From positions 620,001 through 684,000 of the forward strand of contig CAWGCS010000001.1 in assembly GCA_963821235.1 (NCBI GenBank): a stretch of DNA of 64,000 nucleotides, in the 5' to 3' direction. Shown here piece by piece: positions 27,421-37,117 of the stretch. Within the stretch, counting starts at the first letter, position 1. Every line of letters begins with the position of its first letter. The translations under genes were made by a program, and so were the position numbers. The stretch comes from CTSoil-043 sp963821235. GTDB taxonomy: Bacteria; Chloroflexota; Limnocylindria; Limnocylindrales; CSP1-4. The notes below the pieces were generated by a model. It worked only from the letters and a program-made list of their open reading frames with translations. It made no database searches and was not told where the DNA came from.

Positions 27421-27644
27421 GACCGGCGCGACGGTCGCCCCCGATCTCGGTGCCGCCTGGGCGCGCGGCGCAGGCGGTCCAGTCCCCGGGCGGCTGCCGC
27501 TCGCCGATCCGCCGGTCGACGGGGACGGTGTCGTCGCGGGTCACCCGCGGATTGCCCGCGTGCGTGGACTCTCCTTCGCGCCGAGGCGCCGCAACGCGGC
27601 ACAGCTCCCGGCAGGTCACGGTAGGTGAAGGCGGCCGCTGGGTA

Positions 27645-27660
27645 TGTTTCACGTGAAACG
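27645..27660. promoter_or_regulatory. parS centromere site
   Basis: TGTTTCACGTGAAACG matches the bacterial parS consensus TGTTTCACGTGAAACA at 15 of 16 positions. ParB, encoded about 1 kb to the right, would load here as a CTP-dependent clamp and spread. parS sites normally cluster near the replication origin. Only this copy was seen in the window. Confidence 0.93.
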
Positions 27661-27900
27661 GAGCGCCGGGGGGGCCGGGAAGCCGCGGTTGAGCCCCAGG
27701 TGAGCCTCGCGTGCCAGACTCGACCCGGCCCTTCGCACGGCACCGCACAGGCAGCGGCGGCCCGAGTTCCATGAGGTCGCTCGAGGGACGCTCCGCGGTG
27801 GCCGATGGACCGCCCAGCCGAGCGGCGATCGATCGTCATGGACGCTCGCCGGACAGGCGACGAGGGGATGCCGCCAGAGGAAGGATCAGGCCCGCAATGG

Positions 27901-27941
27901 TAGACTTCACGATCGTGATCCCTGCTCAGACTGGTCGGTAA
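27901..27941 (+). promoter_or_regulatory. parA leader: TAGACT box and eight-codon mini-ORF abutting parA
   Basis: TAGACT (27901-27906) is followed after 8 bases by GTG 27915. This GTG opens an eight-codon frame (VIPAQTGR) ending in TAA at 27939-27941, directly before the parA GTG at 27942. parA itself has no Shine-Dalgarno. A leaderless mini-ORF with reinitiation at parA is one reading. Another is that a longer in-frame start (ATG 27898) is irrelevant and transcription starts elsewhere. Confidence 0.4.
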
Positions 27942-28730
27942 GTGGGCCAGACGATCGCCTGCGCCAACCAGAAGGGCGGCGTCGGGAAGACCACCACCGT
28001 CGTCAACGTCGCCGCCTACCTCGCGGCGGATGGGGCGCACGTTCTCGTTGTCGACCTGGACCCACAGGGCAACGCCACGAGCGGCCTCGGCGCCTCCCGA
28101 GCCGAGGATGGTCGGTCCGTCTACGACGCCCTCATCGGCAACGTGCCGCTGTCCGACCTCGCCAGTCCGACGGAGATCGCCGGGCTCGAGCTGATCCCGT
28201 CGTCGATCGCCCTCGCCGGCGCTGAGGTCGAGCTGGCTGGTCTGCCCCAGCGAGAGCGACGCCTGGCGCGGCTCCTTCCCGCGATCGCGGGCCAGTACGA
28301 CTACGTCTTCCTCGATTGCCCGCCGTCGCTCGGCCTGCTCACCGTCAATGCCCTCACGGCGGCGGACGCCGTGCTGGTCCCCCTGCAGTGCGAGTACTAC
28401 GCCCTCGAGGGCCTCAGTCAGCTCATCGCCACGATCCACCTCATCAGGGACAACCTGAACCCGTCACTGGCGGTGAACGGCGTGGTGCTCACCATGTTCG
28501 ACGCCCGCACGAACCTCTCTGCCGAGGTCGCCTCCGAGGTTCGCCGGCACCTCGCCGACGCGGTCTACGAGACGGTTGTGCCGAGAAGCGTCCGGCTCGC
28601 CGAGGCGCCCAGCCACGGTCGGCCGATCGCCCAGTACGCCCCCGAGAGCCGCGGCGCCGCGGCCTACCGAGCCCTCGCCACGGAGCTCCGCGGCCGTCAC
28701 GCCCGTGCCGCGGCGGGGAGCGTGGCATGA
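27942..28730 (+). CDS. parA: Chromosome partitioning ATPase ParA/Soj
   Basis: A 262-residue P-loop ATPase with the deviant Walker A KGGVGKTT at residues 11-18, the switch I region VDLDPQGNATSGLG and Walker B YDYVFLDCPPSLG. It lacks an N-terminal HTH, as chromosomal Soj-type ParAs do. It drives origin segregation together with ParB and parS. The start GTG follows a TAA without any gap, and the stop overlaps the parB start (ATGA). Confidence 0.96.
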   Translation: MGQTIACANQKGGVGKTTTVVNVAAYLAADGAHVLVVDLDPQGNATSGLGASRAEDGRSVYDALIGNVPLSDLASPTEIAGLELIPSSIALAGAEVELAGLPQRERRLARLLPAIAGQYDYVFLDCPPSLGLLTVNALTAADAVLVPLQCEYYALEGLSQLIATIHLIRDNLNPSLAVNGVVLTMFDARTNLSAEVASEVRRHLADAVYETVVPRSVRLAEAPSHGRPIAQYAPESRGAAAYRALATELRGRHARAAAGSVA

Positions 28731-29592
28731 GCGCTCGCTCGGCTCGGCCGGCCTCGCTCGGGCGCGGGCTGGCCGCCCTGATCCCGCAGGCCGTCGCCTC
28801 CACCCCAGGTCCGGTGGAGATCGCGATCGACCGGATCGAGCGCAATCCCCACCAGCCACGGACGGCCTTCGATGACGACGCGCTGGCCGAGCTCGCCGCG
28901 AGCATCTCTGCACACGGCATCCTCCAGCCGATCCTCGTCACCGAGACGCTCGACGGCTACCGCCTCGTCGCCGGGGAGCGACGCCTCCGTGCCGCGCAGC
29001 GGGCCGGCCTCACGCGGATCCCGGCGATCGTCCGCCAGGCCGATGAGCGCGACCAGCTCGAGCTGGCCCTCGTGGAGAACCTCCAACGCACCGACCTGAA
29101 CGCGATGGAGGCGGCCCGTGCCTACGACAAGCTCCGCGCTCTGTTCGGCATGACGAACGAAGCGATCGCGGACCGCGTCGGTAAGGCACGACCGACCATC
29201 AGCAACACGATGCGCCTCCTCGACCTCGAGCCGGAGGTCCAGGTCGCGATCGAGGCCGGACGCATCGGCGAGGGCCACGGGCGTGCCATGCTCGGCCTCT
29301 CGGCGGTCGCCCAGCGAGAGCTGGTCGCCCTGGCGATCGCTCGCGGGCTCTCCGTTCGCCAGGTCGAGCAGCTCGGCCGGCGATTGCGGGAGACCGAGGC
29401 CGGCGCTCCCGGGTCGCCGCGGACGGCGCGGGCCCCGGACGCGGAGATCGAGCGGGTCGAGGATGACTTGCGCCGGGCGCTCGGCACCAAGGTCCGCCTC
29501 GCCCGCTCGCGGCGCGGGGGTCGGATCATCATCGAGTGGTACAGCGACGAAGAGCTGGGACGGCTGTACGAGCGGTTGACCGGAGGAAGTGC

Positions 29593-29596
<4 letters not shown>
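28727..29596 (+). CDS. parB: Chromosome partitioning protein ParB
   Basis: A 289-residue ParB with the usual parts. A short basic N-terminus (LGRGLAALIP) precedes the CTP-binding N-domain with GERRLRAAQRAGLTRIPAIVR (box II) and ENLQRTDLNAMEAARAYDKL. The HTH follows with DRVGKARPTISNTMRLLDL, then a linker, and the C-terminal dimerisation domain ends in RIIIEWYSDEELGRLYERL. It binds the parS site upstream of parA. Its stop overlaps the gyrB start. Confidence 0.96.
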
Positions 29597-31543
<1,947 letters not shown>

Positions 31544-31554
<11 letters not shown>

Positions 31555-32050
31555 GGTCGTGACGGAAACGGGCCGCTTCGAGGTCTCGCCGCACGCCTGC
31601 TTCGCCTGCGGCCTGCTCAACGTCCACGGGCTCCACCTGGTCCTCCACGCGGCCGGCGACGTCTGCTGGACGGAGCTCGAGCTCCGGCCCGAGTTCCAGG
31701 GCTGGGAGGGGATCGCCCACGGCGGGATCGTCGCCACGATCCTCGACGAGGTGATGGCCTGGGCCCTCGCCGGCGCCGAGGCGTGGGGCTACACGGCCCG
31801 GATGGCGATCGAGTTCCGGCGGCCGATCCCGGTCGGGGCCCACATCCGGGGCGAGGGGCGAATCGTGGAGCGCCGGCGTCGCCTCTACTCGACGAGCGGC
31901 CGCCTCCTCGATCCCGCCTCCGGAGAGGTCTACGCCACCGCCGAGGGCACCTACGTGGCCGCCCCCGAAGCGCGGCGCGCGGAGCTCAAGGAGCGGTACG
32001 GGTTCCGCCTCGTGGCGGAGGGTCCTCCGGTCGCGGAGGACGCCCGATGA
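31544..32050 (+). CDS. PaaI-like hotdog-fold thioesterase
   Basis: A 168-residue protein with the hotdog signature GWEGIAHGGIVATILDEVMAWALAG, where the HGG and the following acidic residue form the active site of PaaI/YbgC-type acyl-CoA thioesterases. The N-terminus carries FACGLLNVHGLHL, a common Cys-containing lead in this subgroup. The TTG start at 31544 overlaps the gyrB end by 11 bases and has GGAAGG upstream; the GTG at 31559 is an alternative. Its substrate is unknown, and its place between gyrB and gyrA is unusual. Confidence 0.78.
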
Positions 32051-33021
32051 CCGCCGCCACGGCGGACCGCCCGGCAAGCGCCGCCACCGCGGCGGCCCGC
32101 GCGCTCGTGGCGGACCGCCTGCCCGCGGCGCGGACCCTCGGTGCGGGCCTCGCCGACGAGATCGACGATCCCGCCGCCTTCGTCGCCGCGGCCCGCGACC
32201 GCCTTGGCACCATCGCCGACCCCGCCTGCCGCGACGGCCAGCGCCTCGTCGCGCCGGGGATCGGGCCGACCCTCGGCATCCGCCAGCCCCTCCTCGGGGC
32301 GGTCATGGCCGGGCTGCGCCATGCGCTGCGCGGCGTCCGACCCGCGCGCATCCTGGTCGTCGCCGACGCGCTCGCCAGGGACGAGGTCCGGGAGCTGCGC
32401 TGGATCGCGATCGGCCTCCTCCGCCTCGTCCTCGCCCAGGACCCGGAGCGAGCCTGGCAGGTGCTTCGCCGCATCGGGCGGGAGGCGGACGACTGGATCA
32501 CCGTGGACACGCTGGCCGGCGCCGCTGCCGCCGGGATCGTGGGCGAGCCCTATCGCTGGGCAGAGCTCGAGCAGCTCGTCTTCAGCCCCATCCGCTGGGA
32601 GCGACGGCTCGTCGGATCGACGATCGCCACGATCCCGCACGTCGACCACCGTGCCGGGCGTACCGAAGAGGTGATCGGCCGCAGCCTCGAGCTCGTCGGC
32701 CAGCTCATCGGCGACCCGGAACCCGACGTCCAGAAGGCCCTGTCGTGGGCGCTGCGCGAGGTAGCCCGGATCGACGCCGCGCGGGTGGCCGCGTTCTGCC
32801 GCGCCGAGGCGGAACGGGCCGCGGCGACCGACGACGGCCACCGGGCCTGGGTCCTCCGCGACACGCTGGCCAGGCTCCCGGACGCCGATGCCGACGCCGT
32901 CCGCTCGGCGCTGCAGGGGATCCGCCGCCGGCCGGGCGCCCCGTCCACCTCGATCGCCGCGGCCACCGCGACCGCCTTCGCCTCCGCGGGCCTCGGGCGC
33001 CGGCTCCTCGAGGCTCCCTGA
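32047..33021 (+). CDS. HEAT-repeat protein, DNA alkylation repair (AlkD-like) candidate
   Basis: A 324-residue all-helical protein. Repeated helical pairs (ALARDEVRELRWIAIGLLRLVLAQDPERAWQVLRRIGREADDWITVDTLAGAAAAGI, then PIRWERRLVGSTIATIPHV, then PDVQKALSWALREVARIDAARVAAFCRAEAERAA) match the AlkD/AlkC HEAT-like fold. The RWERRLVGSTIA and WALREVARID segments resemble the AlkD DNA-binding helices. Catalytic residues cannot be confirmed by eye. It overlaps the thioesterase stop by 4 bases and precedes gyrA. Confidence 0.6.
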   Translation: MTAATADRPASAATAAARALVADRLPAARTLGAGLADEIDDPAAFVAAARDRLGTIADPACRDGQRLVAPGIGPTLGIRQPLLGAVMAGLRHALRGVRPARILVVADALARDEVRELRWIAIGLLRLVLAQDPERAWQVLRRIGREADDWITVDTLAGAAAAGIVGEPYRWAELEQLVFSPIRWERRLVGSTIATIPHVDHRAGRTEEVIGRSLELVGQLIGDPEPDVQKALSWALREVARIDAARVAAFCRAEAERAAATDDGHRAWVLRDTLARLPDADADAVRSALQGIRRRPGAPSTSIAAATATAFASAGLGRRLLEAP

Positions 33022-33066
33022 CATGAGCCGCCGCCCCGCCGCCGACGACAGCCGGAGAACGCGACC

Positions 33067-35625
33067 GTGACCGACAACCTGGGCGACGTCCGCTCCATCC
33101 GCATCGAGGACGAGATGCGGACGTCCTACCTCGACTACGCGATGAGCGTGATCGTGGCCCGCGCCCTGCCCGACGTCCGCGACGGCCTCAAGCCCGTCCA
33201 CCGCCGGATCCTCTACACGATGGGGGAGATGGGGCTCTCCGCCTCGAGCTCGTACCGCAAGTGCGCGGCGATCGTCGGCGAGGTGATGGGCAAGCTCCAT
33301 CCCCACGGCGACGCGGCGATCTACGACGCCCTCGTCCGGCTGGCCCAGGACTTCTCGATGCGCTACCCGCTCATCGACGGGCAGGGCAACTTCGGGTCGG
33401 TCGACGGCGACTCGGCTGCGGCCATGCGCTACACGGAGGCGCGCCTCGCGGCGATCGCGGCGGAGCTGCTGGCCGACATCGACAAGGCCACGGTCGACTA
33501 CGCCGAGAACTACGACGGCCAGCACCGCGAGCCGACGATCCTGCCGGCGAAGCTGCCGAACCTCCTCGTCAACGGCTCCTCGGGGATCGCGGTCGGGATG
33601 GCCACCAACATCCCGCCCCATCACCTGGGCGAGATCGTCGACGCCGAGATCGCCCTCATCGACGACCCGGAGCTCACCTCGGACGACCTCTGCGTGTTCG
33701 TGAAGGGGCCCGACTTCCCGACCGGCGGCTCGATCTTCCGCTACGAGCAGCAGAAGAACGCGATCACCGGTGCCAGCGAGACGGTCGACGCCATCCGCCA
33801 GATGTACGCCCACGGCCACGGCCGGGTCGTCATGCGGGCCCAGGTCGCCTTCGAGGAGGCCCGCCGCGACCGGGTGGCGATCATCGTCACCGAGCTGCCC
33901 TACCAGGTGAACAAGGCCTCGCTCCTCGAGAAGATCGCCGACCTGGTCAAGGACAAGCGGATCGATGGGATCGCCGACCTCCGCGACGAGTCCGATCGGG
34001 ACGGGATGCGGATCTACATCGAGATCAAGAACGACGCCAACCCGCACACCGTCCTGAACAACCTCTTCAAGCACACCCCGATGCAGCTGGCGTTCAACCT
34101 CAACATGCTGGCCCTCGTCGACGGCCAGCCCCAGACGCTGCCCCTGAAGTCGGTCATCGCCCACCACGTCGAGCACCGCCGCCAGATCGTCCGGAGGCGG
34201 ACCGAGTTCGAGCTCGGCAAGGCCCGCGAGCGGGCCCACGTCCTCGAGGGCCTCAAGATCGCCCTCGACCACCTCGACGAGGTGATCCGCACGATCCGCG
34301 AGTCGGCGGACGTCGAGACGGCGCGCAACAACCTCATCGAGCGCTTCGGGCTCTCCGAGATCCAGGCCCAGGCGATCCTCGACATGCGCCTCGCCCGGCT
34401 CGCCGCCCTCGAGCGCAAGAAGATCGAGGACGAGTACCTCGCCGTCATCCAGCAGATCGCCGAGCTGGAGGACATCCTGGCCAACCCGGCCCGGGTCCTC
34501 GCGATCATCAAGGACGAGCTCCTGGAGCTGAAGCGGCGGTACGCCGGCGAGCGGCGGACGCGGGTCGTCGACGACTCCAGCCGGGAGATGACGGACGAGG
34601 ACCTGATCGCCGACGAGGACGTCGTCGTGACGATCAGCCGGCGCGGCTACATCAAGCGCCAGCCGGTGGCGACGTATCGCCGCCAGGGCCGGGGCGGGAA
34701 GGGGATCATCGGCCACGTGACGCGCGAGGAGGACGCGGTCGACTCGCTCCACGTCGCCAACACCCACGACTGGGCCCTCTTCTTCACGAACCGCGGACGC
34801 GTCTTCAGCGCCAAGGTCCACGCCGTGCCGGACGCCAGCCGGCAGGCGAAGGGGATCCCGATCATCAACCTCCCGGGCGTCCAGGTCGAGGCCGGCGAGG
34901 TCCCGACGGCCACCCTGGTGGTCCCCGACTTCAAGGCCGGCAAGTACCTGGTGATGGCGACCCGGCAAGGGATCATCAAGAAGACGCCGCTGGAGCAGTT
35001 CGAGAAGGTCCGCTCGTCGGGGATCCGGGCGCTGACCCTCGCCGAGACCGACGAGCTGGCCTGGGTCGACGTCGCCGCCGGCCGGGACGACGTGATCATC
35101 GCCACGGCGCTCGGGAAGCTCGCCCGCTTCGCCGAGACAGAGGTCCGGGCCATGGGCCGCGACGCGGCCGGCGTGATCGGCATCCGGCTCGCCCGGGCCG
35201 GAGACGAGGTCGTCTCCATGAGCGTCGTGCAGCCGGAGCGGGACCTGCTCGTGCTCACCGAGACTGGCTACGGCAAGCGAGTGGCCCTCTCCGAGTTCCG
35301 GCGCAAGCACCGCGGCGGCCAGGGCGTGATGCTCATCCCGCTCGAGGGCCGCAAGACGGGCCGCGTGGCCGCCGTCCAGCAGGTCACGGAGGCGGACGAC
35401 GAGCTGCTCCTCATCAGCGCCGGCGGCCAGGTCGTCCGGACGCAGACGAACTCCATCAACCGCTACTCCTCCGGGGCCCGAGGGGTCATCACGATGCGCC
35501 TGAACGAGGGCGATCGGGTGGTCGGGATCGCCGCCTTCAGCGAGGGGCTGGCGGAGCGGGGGGGCATGGGGGACAATGACGACCCCGATGCGGGCCCGAG
35601 CTCCGGGAGCGGCCCCGCCTCGTGA
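33067..35625 (+). CDS. gyrA: DNA gyrase subunit A
   Basis: An 852-residue GyrA. The catalytic tyrosine is Tyr122 in AAMRYTEARL, and the GyrA box is QGRGGKG near residue 542, which separates gyrase from topoisomerase IV. In the quinolone-resistance region HPHGDAAIYD, position 83 (E. coli numbering, identical here) is Ala rather than Ser, and position 87 is Asp. The GTG start has GGAG about 10 bases upstream. Its stop overlaps an upstream in-frame GTG of prs. Confidence 0.97.
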   Translation: MTDNLGDVRSIRIEDEMRTSYLDYAMSVIVARALPDVRDGLKPVHRRILYTMGEMGLSASSSYRKCAAIVGEVMGKLHPHGDAAIYDALVRLAQDFSMRYPLIDGQGNFGSVDGDSAAAMRYTEARLAAIAAELLADIDKATVDYAENYDGQHREPTILPAKLPNLLVNGSSGIAVGMATNIPPHHLGEIVDAEIALIDDPELTSDDLCVFVKGPDFPTGGSIFRYEQQKNAITGASETVDAIRQMYAHGHGRVVMRAQVAFEEARRDRVAIIVTELPYQVNKASLLEKIADLVKDKRIDGIADLRDESDRDGMRIYIEIKNDANPHTVLNNLFKHTPMQLAFNLNMLALVDGQPQTLPLKSVIAHHVEHRRQIVRRRTEFELGKARERAHVLEGLKIALDHLDEVIRTIRESADVETARNNLIERFGLSEIQAQAILDMRLARLAALERKKIEDEYLAVIQQIAELEDILANPARVLAIIKDELLELKRRYAGERRTRVVDDSSREMTDEDLIADEDVVVTISRRGYIKRQPVATYRRQGRGGKGIIGHVTREEDAVDSLHVANTHDWALFFTNRGRVFSAKVHAVPDASRQAKGIPIINLPGVQVEAGEVPTATLVVPDFKAGKYLVMATRQGIIKKTPLEQFEKVRSSGIRALTLAETDELAWVDVAAGRDDVIIATALGKLARFAETEVRAMGRDAAGVIGIRLARAGDEVVSMSVVQPERDLLVLTETGYGKRVALSEFRRKHRGGQGVMLIPLEGRKTGRVAAVQQVTEADDELLLISAGGQVVRTQTNSINRYSSGARGVITMRLNEGDRVVGIAAFSEGLAERGGMGDNDDPDAGPSSGSGPAS

Positions 35626-35651
35626 GGGGGTTCGGTGCGGAGGAGACGCCC

Positions 35652-36806
35652 GTGTACTCCGACTCGTTCGACGTCTACAGCGGGAACGCCAACCTGGGCC
35701 TGGCGCGGAAGATCTGCCGCTACCTCGGGCTGCCCCTCGGCCAGTCGGAGGTCTTCTCGTTCGCCAACGAGAACATCTTCGTGAAGATCCTGGACAACGT
35801 CCGGGAGAAGGACGTCTTCCTCGTCCAGCCGACCTGCCGGCCGGTCAACCAGTCGATCATGGAGCTCCTGATCATGATCGACGCCTTCAAGCGGGCGAGC
35901 GCGGGGCGGATCACGGCCGTCGTGCCCTACTACGCCTACGGCCGCTCCGACAAGAAGGACCAGCCGCGGGTCCCCATCACGGCCCGGCTCGTCGCCGACA
36001 TGATCACGGTGGCCGGGGCTGACCGGGTCCTCTCGCTGGACCTCCACCAGGGCCAGATCCAGGGCTTCTTCAACATCCCCGTCGACGAGCTGACGGCCGT
36101 CCATCTCCTCTCCAACTACTTCCGCCAGAAGCAGATCCAGAACCCCGTCGTGGTGACCGACCTCGGCTTCGCCAAGCGGGCCCGCACCTTCGCCGAGCTG
36201 CTGGACGCGCCGCTCGCGATCATCGAGAAGCGCCGCGTCGGGAACCTGGACCGGGCCGAGGTCATGAACGTCATCGGCGAGGTCCGCAACCGGCGGGCGA
36301 TCATCGTCGACGACGAGATCGACACCGCGGGGACCCTGCTGGAGGTCGTCCGCGCGCTCCAGCGCGAGGGGGTCGACGAGATCTGGGCGTGCGCCACCCA
36401 CGGCGTCCTCTCCGACCCGGCGATCGACCGGATCGCCGCCTCCGGACTGCGCGAGCTGGTCCTCACCGACTCGATCCCGCTGCCCGTCGAGAAGCGGCTC
36501 CCGCAGATCACCACGCTCTCGGTGGCCCCGCTCATCGGCGAGGCCATCCGGAGGATCCATCGCGGCGAGTCGGTCGGGGCCCTCTTCTCGTCCGAGGTGA
36601 CGCTCACCCAGGAGATGATCCTGTGGGAGGACGGCGTGGAGCACCTCATCGACGCCCGCACCGGGGCCCACCTCGAGGCGGGCGTGCTCGCGCCGGAGCG
36701 CCATGGCCGAGCCGACACCGCGGAGCCCCCCGAGCCCGCCCCGGAGGCCGCCGCTGCAGCCACGCCCGCCGGCCGACGGCCGGCCAACGGCCCCGGAGAC
36801 CGATGA
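35652..36806 (+). CDS. prs: Ribose-phosphate pyrophosphokinase
   Basis: A 384-residue PRPP synthase, which makes PRPP from ribose-5-phosphate and ATP for nucleotide and His/Trp synthesis. Motifs include YSGNANLGLARKICRYLG, the ATP-loop region VPYYAYGRSDKKDQPR, LDLHQGQIQGFF and the PRPP loop IIVDDEIDTAGTL. I chose GTG 35652 because GGAGGAG lies 6 bases upstream; the in-frame GTG at 35622 overlaps the gyrA stop. The last 40 residues are an Ala/Pro-rich tail beyond the family end. Confidence 0.96.
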   Translation: MYSDSFDVYSGNANLGLARKICRYLGLPLGQSEVFSFANENIFVKILDNVREKDVFLVQPTCRPVNQSIMELLIMIDAFKRASAGRITAVVPYYAYGRSDKKDQPRVPITARLVADMITVAGADRVLSLDLHQGQIQGFFNIPVDELTAVHLLSNYFRQKQIQNPVVVTDLGFAKRARTFAELLDAPLAIIEKRRVGNLDRAEVMNVIGEVRNRRAIIVDDEIDTAGTLLEVVRALQREGVDEIWACATHGVLSDPAIDRIAASGLRELVLTDSIPLPVEKRLPQITTLSVAPLIGEAIRRIHRGESVGALFSSEVTLTQEMILWEDGVEHLIDARTGAHLEAGVLAPERHGRADTAEPPEPAPEAAAAATPAGRRPANGPGDR

Positions 36807-37033
36807 CCCTCCAGCTCCACCGGCCCGACGGCCAGGGCGGCCTCGAGCCACAGACCGAGACCCCGAAGGACTGGCGCGACCAGCTCGAGTCGCCCCGCTG
36901 GAACCCGGCGCCCCTGAAGAACCCCGAGATGAACCCGACCCGGACGTCCGTGGCGGTCATCTTCTGGCTGGCGCTCGGCGTGCTGACCTTCGTCCTCCTC
37001 GTGGCCGGGTACGGCAGCGGCTTCTGGAAGTAG
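36803..37033 (+). CDS. Small single-pass membrane protein of unknown function
   Basis: A 76-residue protein that starts on the prs stop (ATGA). A polar N-terminal half (QTETPKDWRDQLESPRWNPAPLKNPEMNPTRTS) is followed by one transmembrane helix (VAVIFWLALGVLTFVLLVAGYGS). Trp and Pro spacing in WRDQLESPRWNPAP looks constrained. It is not recognised. It ends 70 bases before the secA promoter box. Too short for domain assignment. Confidence 0.65.
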   Translation: MTLQLHRPDGQGGLEPQTETPKDWRDQLESPRWNPAPLKNPEMNPTRTSVAVIFWLALGVLTFVLLVAGYGSGFWK

Positions 37034-37102
37034 CGGCGGTCAGCGCTCGCGACGGCGGGCGACCGGCGAGGCTCCCCGACGGCCCTCGCCCGGACCCACC
37101 CG

Positions 37103-37108
37103 TATACT
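37103..37108 (+). promoter_or_regulatory. -10 box of secA
   Basis: TATACT lies 9 bases before the secA ATG. No Shine-Dalgarno exists between them, and the expected transcription start (about 37115) leaves at most a few untranslated bases. The -35 region is poor (CGGCCC). Confidence 0.6.
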
Positions 37109-37117
37109 GACCCGGCC

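Larger units (their letters stand above)
27123..27941. other. 818-base non-coding region carrying promoter, tandem repeat, parS and the parA leader
   Basis: No open frame here looks coding. The region holds the mreD promoter, a 22-base tandem repeat and a parS site, each listed separately, plus the leader of parA. No DnaA box or AT-rich unwinding stretch was seen, so there is no direct sign of the replication origin itself. Confidence 0.7.

Noticed and set aside
27068..27628. Open frames over the tandem repeat left of parS
   Set aside because: They translate the repeat into low-complexity peptides in several frames, without ribosome binding sites.
27123..27941. Replication origin next to parS
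   Set aside because: No DnaA boxes (TTATCCACA-like), AT-rich unwinding element or dnaA/dnaN genes are visible.
31951..35310. 1119-codon minus-strand frame opposite gyrA
   Set aside because: Shadow of gyrA and its neighbours; its size reflects base composition only.
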